DNA from: Hyphomicrobiales bacterium | Lineage (GTDB): Bacteria; Pseudomonadota; Alphaproteobacteria; Rhizobiales; JACESI01 | DNA length: 64,000 nt | Direction of reading: 5' to 3' | NCBI GenBank assembly: GCA_039989895.1 | Contig: JBDXGY010000006.1 | Span: 558,001-622,000 of the forward strand | Shown here: piece by piece, positions 45,937-56,547 of the stretch | Position numbering within the stretch: the stretch's first letter is position 1 | Layout: every line of letters starts with the position of its first letter | Position numbers and translations under genes: made by a program | The notes under the pieces: model-generated | Database searches by the model: none | What the model was told of the DNA's origin: nothing | Seen by the model: the letters and a program-made list of their open reading frames with translations, nothing else

Positions 45937-48561
45937 CTATTCTGTGGCCTTAGTGGGAGCTTTCTTTTTCGCCGCAGGCTTTTTGGCTGTCGTTTTCTTC
46001 GCTGTAGCTTTTTTCTTTGCTGCGGGCTTTTTCTTGGCAGCCGGTTTTTTCTTACCGCCTTTAGCTGCTTTTGCCGCAATCAATTCAACGGCCATTTCCA
46101 TGGTCACATCTTCCGGCTTTTGATCTTTGGGAAGCGTTGCATTGATCTTATCGAATTTCACATAAGGCCCATAGCGGCCTTCATTAACGGTGACCTTACC
46201 ACCACCATCTGGGTGGTCACCAAGTTCTTTGAGCGCTTTCGCCGCAGTGCGTCCTCTTGGATTGGCTTTTTTATCAGCAATGGCAGAAACCGCACGGTTC
46301 AAACCAACAACAAAGACCTCATCAACGCTCTCCAAATTTGCATAAGTGCCATCATGAAGCACGAAAGGACCATAGCGCCCGATACCAGCGGTAATCTCTT
46401 TGCCAGTTTCAGGGTGTTCACCCACAAGACGGGGTAGGGATATAAGTTTTAAAGCTTCTTCAAAATCAATCGTGGCAGCATCCCAGCCTTTGGGGATTGA
46501 GGCCCGTTTTGGTTTGGCTTCTTCGCCGAGTTGAATATAGGGGCCAAAGCGACCTTTGCGCACGCTAATATCAAGCCCTGTTTCAGGATCTTGGCCCAAC
46601 ACGCGGTTGTCGTCTTCGCCATTTGATCCCTCGCCATCGCCGGTCTGATTAAGCTGGCGGGTGAATTTACATTCAGGATAATTCGAGCAGCCGATAAAGG
46701 CGCCAAAACGGCCAACTTTCAGGCTGACTTCACCATCATCACATTTAGGGCAGGCGCGGCGTGGTGTACCATCTTCCTTTTCAGGGAAGACGTGATCTTT
46801 CAGCGCCTCATTCAGAGCATCAAGCACTTCAGAGACGCGCAAATCTTTGATCTCATCGACATGGCCTGAGAAATCATCCCAAAATTCGCGCAAAACATCA
46901 CGCCATTGGACGCTGCCTGCTGATACCTTGTCGAGTTTTTCTTCCAAACCAGCCGTGAAATCATATTGCACATAGCGGTTGAAGAAATTCTCCAAAAAGG
47001 CGGTCACTAACCGGCCTTTGTCTTCTGGTATGAAACGCTTTTTATCGAGCACCACATAATCGCGGTCGCGCAGAACCGTCAATGTGGCGGCATAGGTGGA
47101 CGGGCGACCAATGCCCAGCTCTTCCATCCGTTTCACCATAGTCGCTTCTGTGTAGCGCGGTGGCGGCTCGGTGAAATGTTGCGAGGCGTCGATTTTTTCG
47201 CGGTTGATGTTCTCATCAGCCGAAAGCGCAGGAAGACGGCTTTGATCTTCCTCTTTTTCATCATCTTTGGATTCAGTATAGAGCGTCAAAAAACCATCAA
47301 ACCGAACAACTGAGCCGCTGGCGCGTAAATTGGCGGTTTGGCCATTGCCAGTTGCCAGAATTTCTGCCGTCGTGCGTTCCATTTCAGCTGATGCCATTTG
47401 ACACGCAATGGTGCGTTTCCAAATCAAGTCATAGAGCCTGAATTGTTCATCATCCAAAAACTTGCGCATATCGGCGGGGCGACGGAAAGCATCTGTCGGA
47501 CGGATTGCTTCGTGTGCTTCTTGCGCGTTTTTCAATTTAGAAAAATATTTACGAGGTTTCTCGGGCACATAACGCTCGCCATATGAGGTTTCAATCTGGC
47601 GACGCAGAGAACCAATCGCTTCTGGGGCAAGATCAACACCGTCTGTTCTCATATAGGTAATGAGACCGGTGGTTTCGCCACCCAATGTGATGCCTTCATA
47701 AAGCCGTTGTGCGACTTGCATGGTGCGCTGGGCGGTGAAACCGAGCTTGCGTGAGGCTTCCATTTGCAACGTGGAAGTAGTGAAGGGCGGATAAGGATTG
47801 CGCTTTTGCGGCTTTGCCTCAACGCTTTCCACCTTGAAACTTGCTGATTCCAGCATTGTTTTAATGCTGGTTGCCTCAGTCTCATTATTAATATCAAGCC
47901 GCTGCTTGCGCTTGCCTTCAAAGGCCGTGAGGCGTGCTTCAAATGATTTTGAATCGCTGTTTTGAAGATGGGCCGCAATCGACCAATATTCTTGTGGCTT
48001 GAAAATTTCAATTTCGCGCTCGCGTTCGCAGATTAGACGAAGAGCGATAGATTGCACACGGCCTGCTGAGCGAGAGCCGGGCAATTTGCGCCATAAAACT
48101 GGCGATAGAGTGAAGCCGACGAGATAATCAAGCGCGCGGCGTGCGAGATAAGCATCAACAAGTGGTGTATCAAGCTCGCGCGGATTGTTCATTGCTTCCA
48201 AAATGGAGTTTTTGGTAACAGCATTGAAAACAACGCGTTCAATCTTTTTGTCTTTCAAGGCTTTTTTGTCTTGCAGCACCTGCAGCAGATGCCAAGAGAT
48301 GGCTTCGCCCTCTCTGTCCGGGTCAGTTGCGAGAATAAGTTTGTCGGACCCTTTAACCGCTTTGGCTATTTCATTGACCCGGGCTTTCGCCTTAGCGTCA
48401 ATTTGCCAATCCATGGCAAATTCTTCGTCAGGACGCACAGAGCCATCTTTAGGGGGTAGGTCACGTACGTGGCCGTACGAGGCAAACACCTGATAATCTG
48501 AGCCAAGATATTTGTTGATGGTTTTCGCTTTGGCAGGCGACTCAACAATAACAACGTTCAT
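45937..48561 (-). CDS. topA: DNA topoisomerase I
   Basis: Type IA topoisomerase that relaxes negative supercoils. The start MNVVIVESPAKAKTI at 48561 gives 874 residues; the 31-codon upstream extension is rejected. The TOPRIM domain (about 1-125), LITYMRTDGVD with the active-site Tyr (about 300), and one four-Cys zinc finger (CPKCDDGEV ... CSNYPEC, about 590-615) are visible. Three later repeats of the form GRxGPY lack cysteines. A final ~40 residues of Lys/Ala repeats resemble histone H1 tails. Linked to rnr. Confidence 0.96.
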   Translation of the reverse strand: MNVVIVESPAKAKTINKYLGSDYQVFASYGHVRDLPPKDGSVRPDEEFAMDWQIDAKAKARVNEIAKAVKGSDKLILATDPDREGEAISWHLLQVLQDKKALKDKKIERVVFNAVTKNSILEAMNNPRELDTPLVDAYLARRALDYLVGFTLSPVLWRKLPGSRSAGRVQSIALRLICEREREIEIFKPQEYWSIAAHLQNSDSKSFEARLTAFEGKRKQRLDINNETEATSIKTMLESASFKVESVEAKPQKRNPYPPFTTSTLQMEASRKLGFTAQRTMQVAQRLYEGITLGGETTGLITYMRTDGVDLAPEAIGSLRRQIETSYGERYVPEKPRKYFSKLKNAQEAHEAIRPTDAFRRPADMRKFLDDEQFRLYDLIWKRTIACQMASAEMERTTAEILATGNGQTANLRASGSVVRFDGFLTLYTESKDDEKEEDQSRLPALSADENINREKIDASQHFTEPPPRYTEATMVKRMEELGIGRPSTYAATLTVLRDRDYVVLDKKRFIPEDKGRLVTAFLENFFNRYVQYDFTAGLEEKLDKVSAGSVQWRDVLREFWDDFSGHVDEIKDLRVSEVLDALNEALKDHVFPEKEDGTPRRACPKCDDGEVSLKVGRFGAFIGCSNYPECKFTRQLNQTGDGEGSNGEDDNRVLGQDPETGLDISVRKGRFGPYIQLGEEAKPKRASIPKGWDAATIDFEEALKLISLPRLVGEHPETGKEITAGIGRYGPFVLHDGTYANLESVDEVFVVGLNRAVSAIADKKANPRGRTAAKALKELGDHPDGGGKVTVNEGRYGPYVKFDKINATLPKDQKPEDVTMEMAVELIAAKAAKGGKKKPAAKKKPAAKKKATAKKTTAKKPAAKKKAPTKATE

Positions 48562-48819
48562 AAAGCACTCTTTATACGGTTTGGAAATAATATCGAACGT
48601 TAATCCGAATACACTTTGGGGCCGGACAATCATCTCTAGATCGTCTCGTGTCAAAGGGTTTTATCGAATTTTTTCAAATCACCGTGTTATTTTTTGCTGA
48701 TATAGGGCTGAGAGGCATAAACGATTACCAACTTTAAGTTGTAAAAAAATCTTTACTAAACTAAAAAGTGTGTTAGCTTTAATCATCCTTCAAATAGAGA
48801 TTCGGCGAGGGGTCACATA

Positions 48820-49101
48820 ATGACCAAGAAAACTGCAGCACGACCTGAAGTCGGAATAGATTCCTATATTGTAGGTGGCATGTCAAATGCATATTCAAAA
48901 ACGTTGCAGATGGGTGAGTGCGAGCGCCTTAAATTAAAGAAGGAAACAGCTCAATATATCCATCGTATGACAGCGGATTTATGTGTTATGGCTGCAAAAG
49001 CCGATATGGAGTTTTTGGCATATCTCATCGATATGGCACGCATTGAGTCTTATGACAGGGCGCATGATCAAAAGTTGGATGAGAAGATGAGTGTGGGTTG
49101 A
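48820..49101 (+). CDS. small conserved helical protein, unknown function
   Basis: 93-residue protein with no signal or membrane segment. The C-terminal half, QYIHRMTADLCVMAAKADME followed by FLAYLIDMARIE, resembles a short helical family I have seen as hypothetical proteins across Rhizobiales, with the pattern YI-x2-M-x2-(E/D)L-x2-MA...LAYxLxMAxxE. A good GAGGGG site lies 7 bases before the ATG. It is inserted on the opposite strand between topA and dprA. No function is assigned. Confidence 0.75.
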   Translation: MTKKTAARPEVGIDSYIVGGMSNAYSKTLQMGECERLKLKKETAQYIHRMTADLCVMAAKADMEFLAYLIDMARIESYDRAHDQKLDEKMSVG

Positions 49102-49110
49102 TGCCCACAC
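49091..49110. repeat. hairpin spanning the stop codon between convergent genes
   Basis: GTGTGGG (49091-49097) and CCCACAC (49104-49110) form a 7-bp GC-rich stem whose loop contains the stop codon of the small gene. It lies 24 bp from the dprA stop. No U-tract follows on either strand, so terminator function for one or both genes is only possible. Confidence 0.45.
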
Positions 49111-49134
49111 ATAATATTCGGTGGCTGGTAAAGT

Positions 49135-50271
49135 TTAAGGCGACAAGATGAAGGTGTTCCCCTCCAACCTCTCAATACGCCCTGAAACCTCAAGTTCACA
49201 AAGGCTTGAAATAACGCCAGCCGCCGATAGCTCTGTAATCCGAATGATGTCATCTTGATGAACGGGTGATTGGCTCAACCCATTCAAGACAATATCGATG
49301 ACTTCTTCTGGCACAATGTCTACTGAAAATTCATCATCGTTGCCAGCCTCCAGCCTAAAGGGTTCTTGTCCATCAGTTGCGCCAGAATCCTCAAAAGTTC
49401 TCATCGGCCTCAGGTCATTTATGATATCTTCAGCGGATCGGATAAGTGTTGCGCCCTCGCGAATAAGGTTATTGGTGCCATCTGCGCGAGGATCGAGTGG
49501 TGAACCAGGCACGGCAAAAATTTGACGGTTTTGTTCTCCTGCAAGGCGCGCGGTAATTAAAGAGCCTGACCGACGCGCGGCTTCCACAATAACAACACCA
49601 AGTGATAAGCCGGATATGATTCGGTTGCGACGGGGAAAATCTTTGCCACGTGGCTCAAAGTTTGGCGGCATTTCGGTGACAATCGAGCCACCATTATCAA
49701 TAATACTTGTGGCGAGAGAGATGTTTTCTGGTGGGTACAACCGAAGATGACCACCAGCGATCACTGCAACTGTGCCTGTTTTTAATGATGCTTTGTGAGC
49801 GGCAGAATCTATGCCTCTGGCAAGGCCGGAAACGACGACGTGTCCCGCATCGCTAAGTTCTCCAGCAAGAGTTGACGCCATCTTTTGACCTGCAATGGAT
49901 GCATTGCGCGATCCGACGATTGCAACATGAGGGAGCGCGTCAAAGTTTGTTTTGCCTTGAACTAAAATAAAAGGTGGATTGCCTTCTGTTTCACGTAACA
50001 GGCTTGGGTACTCAGCCTCACCAACCGCAACATAGGATATGCCGTGACGGGCGGCTTCTTCTAACTCGTGCTCCGCCTCATTGCGCGAACATATGCGTGC
50101 CCCTGCTTTGGATTTATTACGGTTTATAATATCGGGCAACGCGTCTAGCGCTGCTTGGGCGGAGCCATACCGATTTATAAAATTATGAAATGTAACGGCT
50201 CCAATTCGTTCGCTGCGTGCAAGCCGTAACCACGCAATCCGTTGTTCATCACTTAAAGATGGACGCAACAT
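49135..50271 (-). CDS. dprA: DNA processing protein DprA
   Basis: Binds incoming single-stranded DNA and loads RecA during natural transformation; widely conserved even where transformation is unknown. The 378-residue protein has an N-terminal SAM-like region, the Rossmann-like domain with VAIVGSRNAS (about 113-122) and VVSGLARGIDSAAHKASL, PRRNRIISGLS, and a C-terminal winged-helix domain (about 320-375). It is 4 bp after plsY, in the pyrB-pyrC-plsY-dprA run. Confidence 0.94.
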   Translation of the reverse strand: MLRPSLSDEQRIAWLRLARSERIGAVTFHNFINRYGSAQAALDALPDIINRNKSKAGARICSRNEAEHELEEAARHGISYVAVGEAEYPSLLRETEGNPPFILVQGKTNFDALPHVAIVGSRNASIAGQKMASTLAGELSDAGHVVVSGLARGIDSAAHKASLKTGTVAVIAGGHLRLYPPENISLATSIIDNGGSIVTEMPPNFEPRGKDFPRRNRIISGLSLGVVIVEAARRSGSLITARLAGEQNRQIFAVPGSPLDPRADGTNNLIREGATLIRSAEDIINDLRPMRTFEDSGATDGQEPFRLEAGNDDEFSVDIVPEEVIDIVLNGLSQSPVHQDDIIRITELSAAGVISSLCELEVSGRIERLEGNTFILSP

Positions 50272-50275
50272 TTAT

Positions 50276-50896
50276 TCAACCCTTCGAGCCAATTCGACTT
50301 TCGGTGCCAGATATCAGGCGCCGGATGTTTTCATGATGCTTCACCCATGCAAGCAAAGTCAGTAATGCAAAAAGTTCTGAAAACTGAAAGGCATCAAAAC
50401 CCCGCAGTACGAAGGGGGTTGCCAGTGTGGCGATAAGCGCGGCTAGTGATGAATAACGAAAGATCAAAGCGGTCGCGAGCCAGATTACGGCAAAGACAAG
50501 AAAGGCGGGCCAAAATAGTCCAGCGAGAATGCCGATGTATGTGGCAACACCCTTGCCGCCTTTGAATTTCAACCAAATTGGGAAGAGGTGACCAAGGAAA
50601 GCACCAAGTCCTGCACATACTGCAGGGTCTTGTCCCATGAAATGGCCGGCAATAAGAACCGCTGCGGTTCCCTTCAAAACATCACTCGCCAGCGTCAGGG
50701 CAGCGAGTTTTTTGTTGCCTGTGCGTAAAACATTGGTAGCGCCAATATTTCCGGACCCGATCGTGCGAATATCGCCTTGACCTGAAAAGCGGGTGATAAG
50801 AAGACCGAACGGTATAGAACCCAGAAGATAGCCAAACAACAACCACATAAGATAATAAGGCAGCTCTAAGCTCCAGCTTATTGGATCAGGCATCAC
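50276..50896 (-). CDS. plsY: glycerol-3-phosphate acyltransferase PlsY
   Basis: Membrane acyltransferase that moves an acyl group from acyl-phosphate to glycerol-3-phosphate, the first step of phospholipid synthesis. 206 residues and about six hydrophobic segments. Signature loops: [24 protein letters not shown] (about 47-60) and [12 protein letters not shown] (about 110). A second ATG one codon in is equally likely as the start. It lies 52 bp after pyrC and 4 bp before dprA. Confidence 0.95.
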   Translation of the reverse strand: MMPDPISWSLELPYYLMWLLFGYLLGSIPFGLLITRFSGQGDIRTIGSGNIGATNVLRTGNKKLAALTLASDVLKGTAAVLIAGHFMGQDPAVCAGLGAFLGHLFPIWLKFKGGKGVATYIGILAGLFWPAFLVFAVIWLATALIFRYSSLAALIATLATPFVLRGFDAFQFSELFALLTLLAWVKHHENIRRLISGTESRIGSKG

Positions 50897-50948
50897 AATG
50901 TTCCAGTATTTTATATCATCAACTTAAAGATGCATTATAGGAACAAAT

Positions 50949-52241
50949 TCAGCGATGGCTATAGACCTCGAAACCGTCCACATAGGTTTTGCAAACCCGA
51001 CCAGTGAATTGTGCATCTTCAAAGGCTGTGTTCTTGGAGCGAGATTTCAGGATTTCTTTTGTCAAAACCCATGGCTCGTTGATGTCTATGAGAGTAATAT
51101 CGGCGGCAGTGCCTTTTTTCAAGCTGCCTGTTTCAAGGCCGAGAAGTTGCGCGGGCTTGTTTGATAATACCCGCACAGCATCGCTTAGATTAAGTGCCCC
51201 ATCATGAACCCGCCGTAAAAGAGCGGCGAGCAGGGTTTCAAGCCCGATCGCCCCATCTGCCGCATCGGCAAAGGGATGGCGTTTCATGTCAACATCTTGT
51301 GGAGTGTGATCTGAATGGACGACATCAATGGTGCCGTCTTTAATGCCCTCAACAATTGCCATTCTGTCTTCTTCCAGACGCAGCGGTGGCGAGAGTTTGA
51401 AGAAGGTCCGATATGAGCCAATATCATTTTCATTCAAGGTCACATTATTGATCGAAACACCGCAGCTAACATTGAGCCCACGGGCTTTGGCGTTACGGAT
51501 CAAATCGACAGATTCGGCACAGGAAATACACGCAGCATGATAGCGCCCACCAGTCAGCTCAACCAACCGAATGTCGCGTTCCAACATAATGATTTCTGCC
51601 ATTTTAGGAATGCCATTAAGGCCAAGGCGGCTTGCCATTTCTCCTTCATTCATGACGCCCCCGCGCGTCAGGTCACGGTCTTCAGTGTGGTGCACAATCA
51701 GGCCATCAAAATCGCGGGTGTAGGAGAGGGCGCGGCGCATGAGACGCGCATTGCTGATAGGCTCATGGCCATTGGTGAAAGCCACAGCTCCGGCTTCATG
51801 CATCAGGCGAAGTTCAGACATTTCCTCGCCCTTGAGGCCTTTGGTCAATGCGCCCATCACATGCGCTTTATTGAGCGCATTGGCGCTGGCATTGCGCGAA
51901 ATAAAATCAACCAGTGCCATATCATCAATTATTGGATTGGTGTCCGGCTGGGTGATCATTGTGGTGACACCACCGGCAACGGCGGCCTGTGAGGCGCTGG
52001 CTAAAGTTTCTTCATGCTCATTGCCTGGTTCACCAGTGCGCACCTGACAATCTATAATACCGGGGATGAGGGTTTTGTCTGTGCAATCAATGATCTCGTA
52101 GTCAGCTTCCAAAAGGCTTGGAGCAACATGCACTTCAATTGCTTTGATTTTTCCATTCTCAACAAGAACGGTGCGTTGATCATCCAGATTTTGGCTTGGA
52201 TCAACGACATGGGCATCAACAAAGGCTAGGGGCTGGCTCAT
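50949..52241 (-). CDS. pyrC: dihydroorotase homologue lacking the HxH metal motif
   Basis: 430-residue amidohydrolase-family protein in the position of dihydroorotase, overlapping pyrB by ATGA. The class I motif DxHxHxREPG is changed: positions 64-73 read [10 protein letters not shown], so both metal-binding His are lost. HIxHVS is also altered (YHAACIS). VHHTED, and SDHTPQD with the acidic residue, remain. Known non-catalytic dihydroorotase-like partners of aspartate transcarbamoylase exist (Pseudomonas PyrC'), so a structural role with PyrB is the best inference. If so, a second active pyrC should lie elsewhere. Confidence 0.85.
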   Translation of the reverse strand: MSQPLAFVDAHVVDPSQNLDDQRTVLVENGKIKAIEVHVAPSLLEADYEIIDCTDKTLIPGIIDCQVRTGEPGNEHEETLASASQAAVAGGVTTMITQPDTNPIIDDMALVDFISRNASANALNKAHVMGALTKGLKGEEMSELRLMHEAGAVAFTNGHEPISNARLMRRALSYTRDFDGLIVHHTEDRDLTRGGVMNEGEMASRLGLNGIPKMAEIIMLERDIRLVELTGGRYHAACISCAESVDLIRNAKARGLNVSCGVSINNVTLNENDIGSYRTFFKLSPPLRLEEDRMAIVEGIKDGTIDVVHSDHTPQDVDMKRHPFADAADGAIGLETLLAALLRRVHDGALNLSDAVRVLSNKPAQLLGLETGSLKKGTAADITLIDINEPWVLTKEILKSRSKNTAFEDAQFTGRVCKTYVDGFEVYSHR

Positions 52242-53209
52242 ATCAGTTTCACCGCCTCCATTTTTCGCTCTGGTAAATGTTGCGACAAGGCTTCAAGAAT
52301 TGCCATGCGAACGGCAACGCCCATTTCCACTTGTTCGCGGATGACTGATTGAGGCCCATCGGCAATTTCTGATGCAATCTCCACGCCGCGGTTCATGGGG
52401 CCGGGGTGCATAACCAGCGCATCAGGCTTTGCATGGGCAAGCTTTGCTTCATCAAGCCCGAAATAACGATAATACTCGCGACTGGACGGCACAAATGACC
52501 CCGCCATACGTTCGTGTTGAAGGCGAAGCATCATCACCACATCACAGCCTTTGAGGCCTTCTTCCATATCGGTGAAGACTTCTGCACCCATGCGTTCAAT
52601 GCCGATAGGCAAAAGCGTGCGCGGACCAATCACACGCACCCGCGCCTCCATCGCATTGAGCAAAATGATGTTGGAGCGCGCCACGCGGCTGTGCAAAATA
52701 TCGCCGCATATAGCAACCGTTAACCGTTGCAGGCGGCCTTTGTGCCTGCGGATAGTTAAGGCATCAAGTAGGGCTTGCGTCGGGTGTTCGTGGGTTCCGT
52801 CACCTGCATTAATCACGGAGCATTCGACTTTTTGGGAAAGAAGTTCAGCGGCACCCGCGCTTGCGTGGCGAACAACCAGAAGATCTGGGTTCATTGAATT
52901 GAGCGTAATGGCGGTATCAATCAGTGTTTCACCCTTTTTGACGGATGAAGAACCGACAGACATATTCATAACATCTGCACCAAGCCGTTTACCGGCCAAT
53001 TCAAATGATGATTGTGTGCGTGTTGAAGCTTCAAAAAACAGATTAATCTGTGTGCGCCCGCGTAAAACCGATTTCTTTTTCTCGATCTGGCGGCCAACCT
53101 CGACCTCGCTATCGGCAAGATCTAGTAATTTGGTTATTTCGTGCGGTAATAGACCTTCAATGCCTAGCAAATGGCGATGAGGGAATAATTTGGATTTTGA
53201 TGTGCTCAT
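52238..53209 (-). CDS. pyrB: aspartate carbamoyltransferase catalytic subunit
   Basis: Joins carbamoyl phosphate and aspartate in pyrimidine synthesis. The 323-residue protein shows the carbamoyl phosphate loop [20 protein letters not shown] (about 58-77), [17 protein letters not shown] and [14 protein letters not shown]. No regulatory pyrI gene is adjacent. The pyrB-pyrC overlap suggests a coupled PyrB-PyrC complex. The 143-bp upstream gap before ruvX probably carries the promoter. Confidence 0.96.
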   Translation of the reverse strand: MSTSKSKLFPHRHLLGIEGLLPHEITKLLDLADSEVEVGRQIEKKKSVLRGRTQINLFFEASTRTQSSFELAGKRLGADVMNMSVGSSSVKKGETLIDTAITLNSMNPDLLVVRHASAGAAELLSQKVECSVINAGDGTHEHPTQALLDALTIRRHKGRLQRLTVAICGDILHSRVARSNIILLNAMEARVRVIGPRTLLPIGIERMGAEVFTDMEEGLKGCDVVMMLRLQHERMAGSFVPSSREYYRYFGLDEAKLAHAKPDALVMHPGPMNRGVEIASEIADGPQSVIREQVEMGVAVRMAILEALSQHLPERKMEAVKLI

Positions 53210-53296
53210 GAGTGTGTTTCTTACGACAAGTCACATTAGGTTGCAATCGGCATTTTAATCGCCCAGAAACGAGGTTAATTTCTCAACAAATATCAA

Positions 53297-53314
53297 AAGC
53301 CTCAAAGAAGGCTT
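53297..53314 (-). terminator. weak terminator after ruvX
   Basis: AAGCCT/AGGCTT stem with a 6-base loop. On the minus strand it is followed by TTTTGATATTT. It lies 38 bp after the ruvX stop and would separate ruvX from pyrB. The stem is short. Confidence 0.4.
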
Positions 53315-53352
53315 CTCATGTAAAGTTATGAGCTTTTTTTGGGAGCAAAATT

Positions 53353-53823
53353 TTAAGCATCGCGCAGGGTATGAAATCGCTCCAAAGCGCCTTGCAGAAT
53401 AATGCTGGCCGCGATTGAATCGATGACTTCAGCGCGCTTGGCACGGCTGGTGTCGGCCTCGAGAAGTGCGCGTTCGGCTGCAACGGTTGATAATCGTTCA
53501 TCCCATAAAGTGACGGGCAAAGTGCTTAATCTATCAAGATTACGTTGAAATGCTCGAGTCGCTTGTGCCCGTGGGCCTTCCGAGCCATCCATATTAAAGG
53601 GCATTCCAAGCACTAAGCCGCTCACATTTTGGGCCTTGCAAATCGCCATGAGTTCTTCAGCATCTTTTGTAAACTTGGTGCGTTTGATGGTGGAAAGGGG
53701 GGAGGCGACATTCCATAGGGTGTCTGAGATTGCAAGTCCAATTGTCTTTGTGCCAAGATCAAGGCCAAGGAGACGGCTATTGCGTGTTTGATCTACAAAG
53801 GGAATAGTATCGAGTAATGGCAT
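53353..53823 (-). CDS. ruvX: Holliday junction resolvase-like RuvX (YqgF)
   Basis: RNase H-fold nuclease family linked to Holliday junction processing and, in E. coli, 16S rRNA 5' maturation. The start [12 protein letters not shown] at 53823 gives 156 residues. [17 protein letters not shown] (about 17-33) carries the first catalytic Asp, then [14 protein letters not shown] and [12 protein letters not shown]. Length is normal. Same strand as pyrB. Confidence 0.94.
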   Translation of the reverse strand: MPLLDTIPFVDQTRNSRLLGLDLGTKTIGLAISDTLWNVASPLSTIKRTKFTKDAEELMAICKAQNVSGLVLGMPFNMDGSEGPRAQATRAFQRNLDRLSTLPVTLWDERLSTVAAERALLEADTSRAKRAEVIDSIAASIILQGALERFHTLRDA

Positions 53824-53941
53824 GATGATCTCATAGGATAAAAAAATTTCATGCCTGTAATTACCGGCTTGTGCAAGGGGGTTGTTACTAGTCGCTATTG
53901 TTTGCAATGTAACTTGGGTATGATTGCCATTAAGAGGGGTT

Positions 53942-54607
53942 ATGAGTTTTTTAGTACCGATGTTTGCAGCAATGACTGAATTTGCTGACGCTTTTGCTGA
54001 GTTGACCCATAGTTATGGGGTCTTGGGTATTGTCTTTTTTGTGGCAATTTTTATTGGAGTTGTGCTGCTTTTTATTCCGATAACACCATTTTCTCTAGCT
54101 GCAGGCGCTATTTATGGTTGGTGGGGGATACCGATAGCTTATGCGGGCGCGGTTCTTGGCGCATTGGTTGCCTTTTGGATCGCACGTGGCTTTGGGCATA
54201 AATATGTGCGCGGTTTTTGCGAAAAGCGCCCCATAGCCCGCGCGATTGTGCAAGTCATGGTGACTGGTGGTTTTCGTCTGGTGCTTCTGGTGCGTTTGTC
54301 GGGCATGTTACCTTTTGCGGTACAAAATTATTCCTTTGGTCTAACGGCCGTTGATTGGCGCGCTTATCTTGCTGCGAGCATGATCGGTCTGGTTCCGGGC
54401 GCGATTATCAAAGTATGGATTGGTAAGGTGGGCATGGATGTTTTGCATGGCGGCAACACATTGGCTGACCGTCTCCAGACCTATAGTCTCATCATTGCAG
54501 TGATTTTAACGCTGGCCATGCTTGCTTATATTGGCATGCTTGCTGCTCGTGAATTAAGAAAAGCAGGCGTCTTAGGGCATGAAAATGCCGAGATTGGCAA
54601 AATTTGA
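53942..54607 (+). CDS. VTT-domain (TVP38/TMEM64/DedA-like) membrane protein
   Basis: 221-residue membrane protein with about five hydrophobic segments. The start at ATG 53942 has an AGAGGGG site; a TTG six codons upstream is possible. The VTT core is visible: [20 protein letters not shown], then [33 protein letters not shown] and the glycine-rich [15 protein letters not shown]. The superfamily includes phospholipid scramblases and undecaprenyl-phosphate translocases; which substrate applies here is unknown. It lies divergent from ruvX and 122 bp before gatC. Confidence 0.87.
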   Translation: MSFLVPMFAAMTEFADAFAELTHSYGVLGIVFFVAIFIGVVLLFIPITPFSLAAGAIYGWWGIPIAYAGAVLGALVAFWIARGFGHKYVRGFCEKRPIARAIVQVMVTGGFRLVLLVRLSGMLPFAVQNYSFGLTAVDWRAYLAASMIGLVPGAIIKVWIGKVGMDVLHGGNTLADRLQTYSLIIAVILTLAMLAYIGMLAARELRKAGVLGHENAEIGKI

Positions 54608-54729
54608 ACACTGAATAGCCATTCAAATGCTGCATCAAGCATATGTGACATTGCATAGGCCGCAAACGCTCTGCTATAGCGCTGTCATAAACATATTCGC
54701 ACACGACAACAAAGCCACAGGATAAAACT

Positions 54730-55017
54730 ATGTCTGTTGATACTGCCACCGTTAAACGGGTTGCTAAACTCTCGCGCATTGCCATTGATGATACACAGGC
54801 TGAGAGTATGAAGGGTGAGCTCAATGCTATCCTTGATTGGGTAGAGCAACTCAATGAAGTGAATGTTGATGGCGTAGAGCCGATGACGTCGGTTGTTGAG
54901 CAGAAAATGCGTATGCGCGACGATGGTGTAACCGATGGTGGTTATGCCGATAAGGTGACGGGTAATGCGCCTGTTTCTGATGACAGCTTTTTTGCTGTGC
55001 CTAAAGTCGTTGAATAA
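54730..55017 (+). CDS. gatC: Asp/Glu-tRNA amidotransferase subunit C
   Basis: Small subunit of GatCAB, which converts Glu-tRNA-Gln and Asp-tRNA-Asn to the amidated forms. The 95-residue protein shows [13 protein letters not shown] and the [21 protein letters not shown] core, then [11 protein letters not shown]. Length is canonical. An AGGA site precedes the ATG. First gene of the gatC-gatA-CM-gatB operon, 25 bp before gatA. Confidence 0.96.
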   Translation: MSVDTATVKRVAKLSRIAIDDTQAESMKGELNAILDWVEQLNEVNVDGVEPMTSVVEQKMRMRDDGVTDGGYADKVTGNAPVSDDSFFAVPKVVE

Positions 55018-55042
55018 ATCTAATTTTTTTGAATTAAACTAA

Positions 55043-56545
55043 ATGAATAAGAAGGCCGCGCCTGTGACCGATCTGACTAAACTAACAATTGCCGAAGCTC
55101 GCAAAGGGCTGAATGACAAAGACTTCACTGCCGTTGAGCTAACGGATAGCTATCTTGCCGCAATTGATGCCGGCAATGAGGCGCTCAATGCCTATATTGA
55201 GGTGACACCTGAGCACGCCCGCTCGCAGGCTGAAAAGTCTGATGAAAAAATTGCCAAGGGCGAGGCAGGGGCGCTGGAAGGTATTCCGGTTGGTGTCAAA
55301 GACCTCTTTTGTACCAATGGCGCACATAGCCAAGCGGCAAGCCATATTCTTGATGGGTTCAAGCCAAACTACGAATCCACCGTTACACAAAACATGTGGG
55401 ATGATGGCGCGGTGATGTTGGGCAAACTCAATATGGATGAGTTCGCGATGGGATCATCCAATGAGACCTCTTATTATGGCGCGGTGACAAACCCATGGCG
55501 CAAGATGGGCGATAGCCAAGCGCTTGTGCCCGGTGGCTCGTCTGGTGGTTCTGCGTCTGCAACGGCTGCATGGCTTTGTGCGGGTGCAACAGCAACAGAT
55601 ACAGGCGGCTCTATTCGCCAGCCTGCAGCCTTCACAGGCACAGTCGGCATTAAACCTACCTATGGCCGCTGTTCACGCTGGGGCACAGTCGCCTTTGCCT
55701 CATCGCTCGATCAAGCAGGCCCGATTGCACGCACAAACCGCGACGCCGCCATTTTGCTAAAATCAATGGCAAGCGTTGATAAAAAAGATACGACATCGGT
55801 TGATCTTCCCGTGCCAGATTATGAAAGCGCGATTGGCAAATCGGTGAAAGGGCTAAAAATCGGCATTCCCAAAGAATACCGCATGGATGGTATGGACGCT
55901 GAGATTGAAGCTTTATGGCAAAAGGGCATTGATTGGCTGAAAGAGGCAGGCGCTGAGATTGTTGAAATCTCTCTGCCGCACACAAAATATGCGCTGCCTG
56001 CCTATTATATCGTGGCACCAGCCGAAGCCTCATCAAACCTTGCGCGTTATGACGGCGTGAAATACGGCCTGCGCGTTGCTGGTGATGATATCACCGATAT
56101 GTATGAAAAAACCCGCGCGGCAGGCTTCGGCAAAGAAGTGCAGCGCCGCATTATGATTGGTACCTATGTGCTTTCTGCTGGCTACTATGATGCCTATTAC
56201 CTACGCGCTCAAAAAGTCCGCACACTCATTAAACGCGACTTTGAAACGGTTTATGCCAATGGCGTCGATGCGATTTTAACACCCGCTACCCCATCTGCCG
56301 CTTTCGCGATTGGTGACGAAGAAATGGCCGCTGATCCGGTGAAAATGTATCTCAATGACATCTTCACAGTGACCGTGAATATGGCGGGCCTTCCGGGTAT
56401 CTCTATTCCTGCTGGTCTTTCATCAGCTGGCCTACCGCTAGGCCTTCAGCTGATTGGCCGCCCGTTTGATGAAGAAACCCTGTTCCAGCTCGGCCAAGTG
56501 ATCGAAGATGCTGCTGGTAGCTTCACACCAGAGAAATGGTGGTAG
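55043..56545 (+). CDS. gatA: Asp/Glu-tRNA amidotransferase subunit A
   Basis: Glutaminase subunit that releases ammonia for tRNA amidation. The 500-residue amidase-signature protein carries the Ser-cisSer-Lys triad: Lys in PVGVKDLF (about 90), the [14 protein letters not shown] loop (about 165-180), and the Ser in [21 protein letters not shown] and [12 protein letters not shown] are typical GatA. The first ~15 residues are variable. It ends K-W-W, and a new ATG lies 2 bases past its stop for the next gene. Confidence 0.96.
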   Translation: MNKKAAPVTDLTKLTIAEARKGLNDKDFTAVELTDSYLAAIDAGNEALNAYIEVTPEHARSQAEKSDEKIAKGEAGALEGIPVGVKDLFCTNGAHSQAASHILDGFKPNYESTVTQNMWDDGAVMLGKLNMDEFAMGSSNETSYYGAVTNPWRKMGDSQALVPGGSSGGSASATAAWLCAGATATDTGGSIRQPAAFTGTVGIKPTYGRCSRWGTVAFASSLDQAGPIARTNRDAAILLKSMASVDKKDTTSVDLPVPDYESAIGKSVKGLKIGIPKEYRMDGMDAEIEALWQKGIDWLKEAGAEIVEISLPHTKYALPAYYIVAPAEASSNLARYDGVKYGLRVAGDDITDMYEKTRAAGFGKEVQRRIMIGTYVLSAGYYDAYYLRAQKVRTLIKRDFETVYANGVDAILTPATPSAAFAIGDEEMAADPVKMYLNDIFTVTVNMAGLPGISIPAGLSSAGLPLGLQLIGRPFDEETLFQLGQVIEDAAGSFTPEKWW

Positions 56546-56547
56546 AT

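Noticed and set aside
52551-53180. 209-codon plus-strand frame opposite pyrB
   Set aside because: Serine/arginine-rich antisense translation of a clear aspartate carbamoyltransferase gene.
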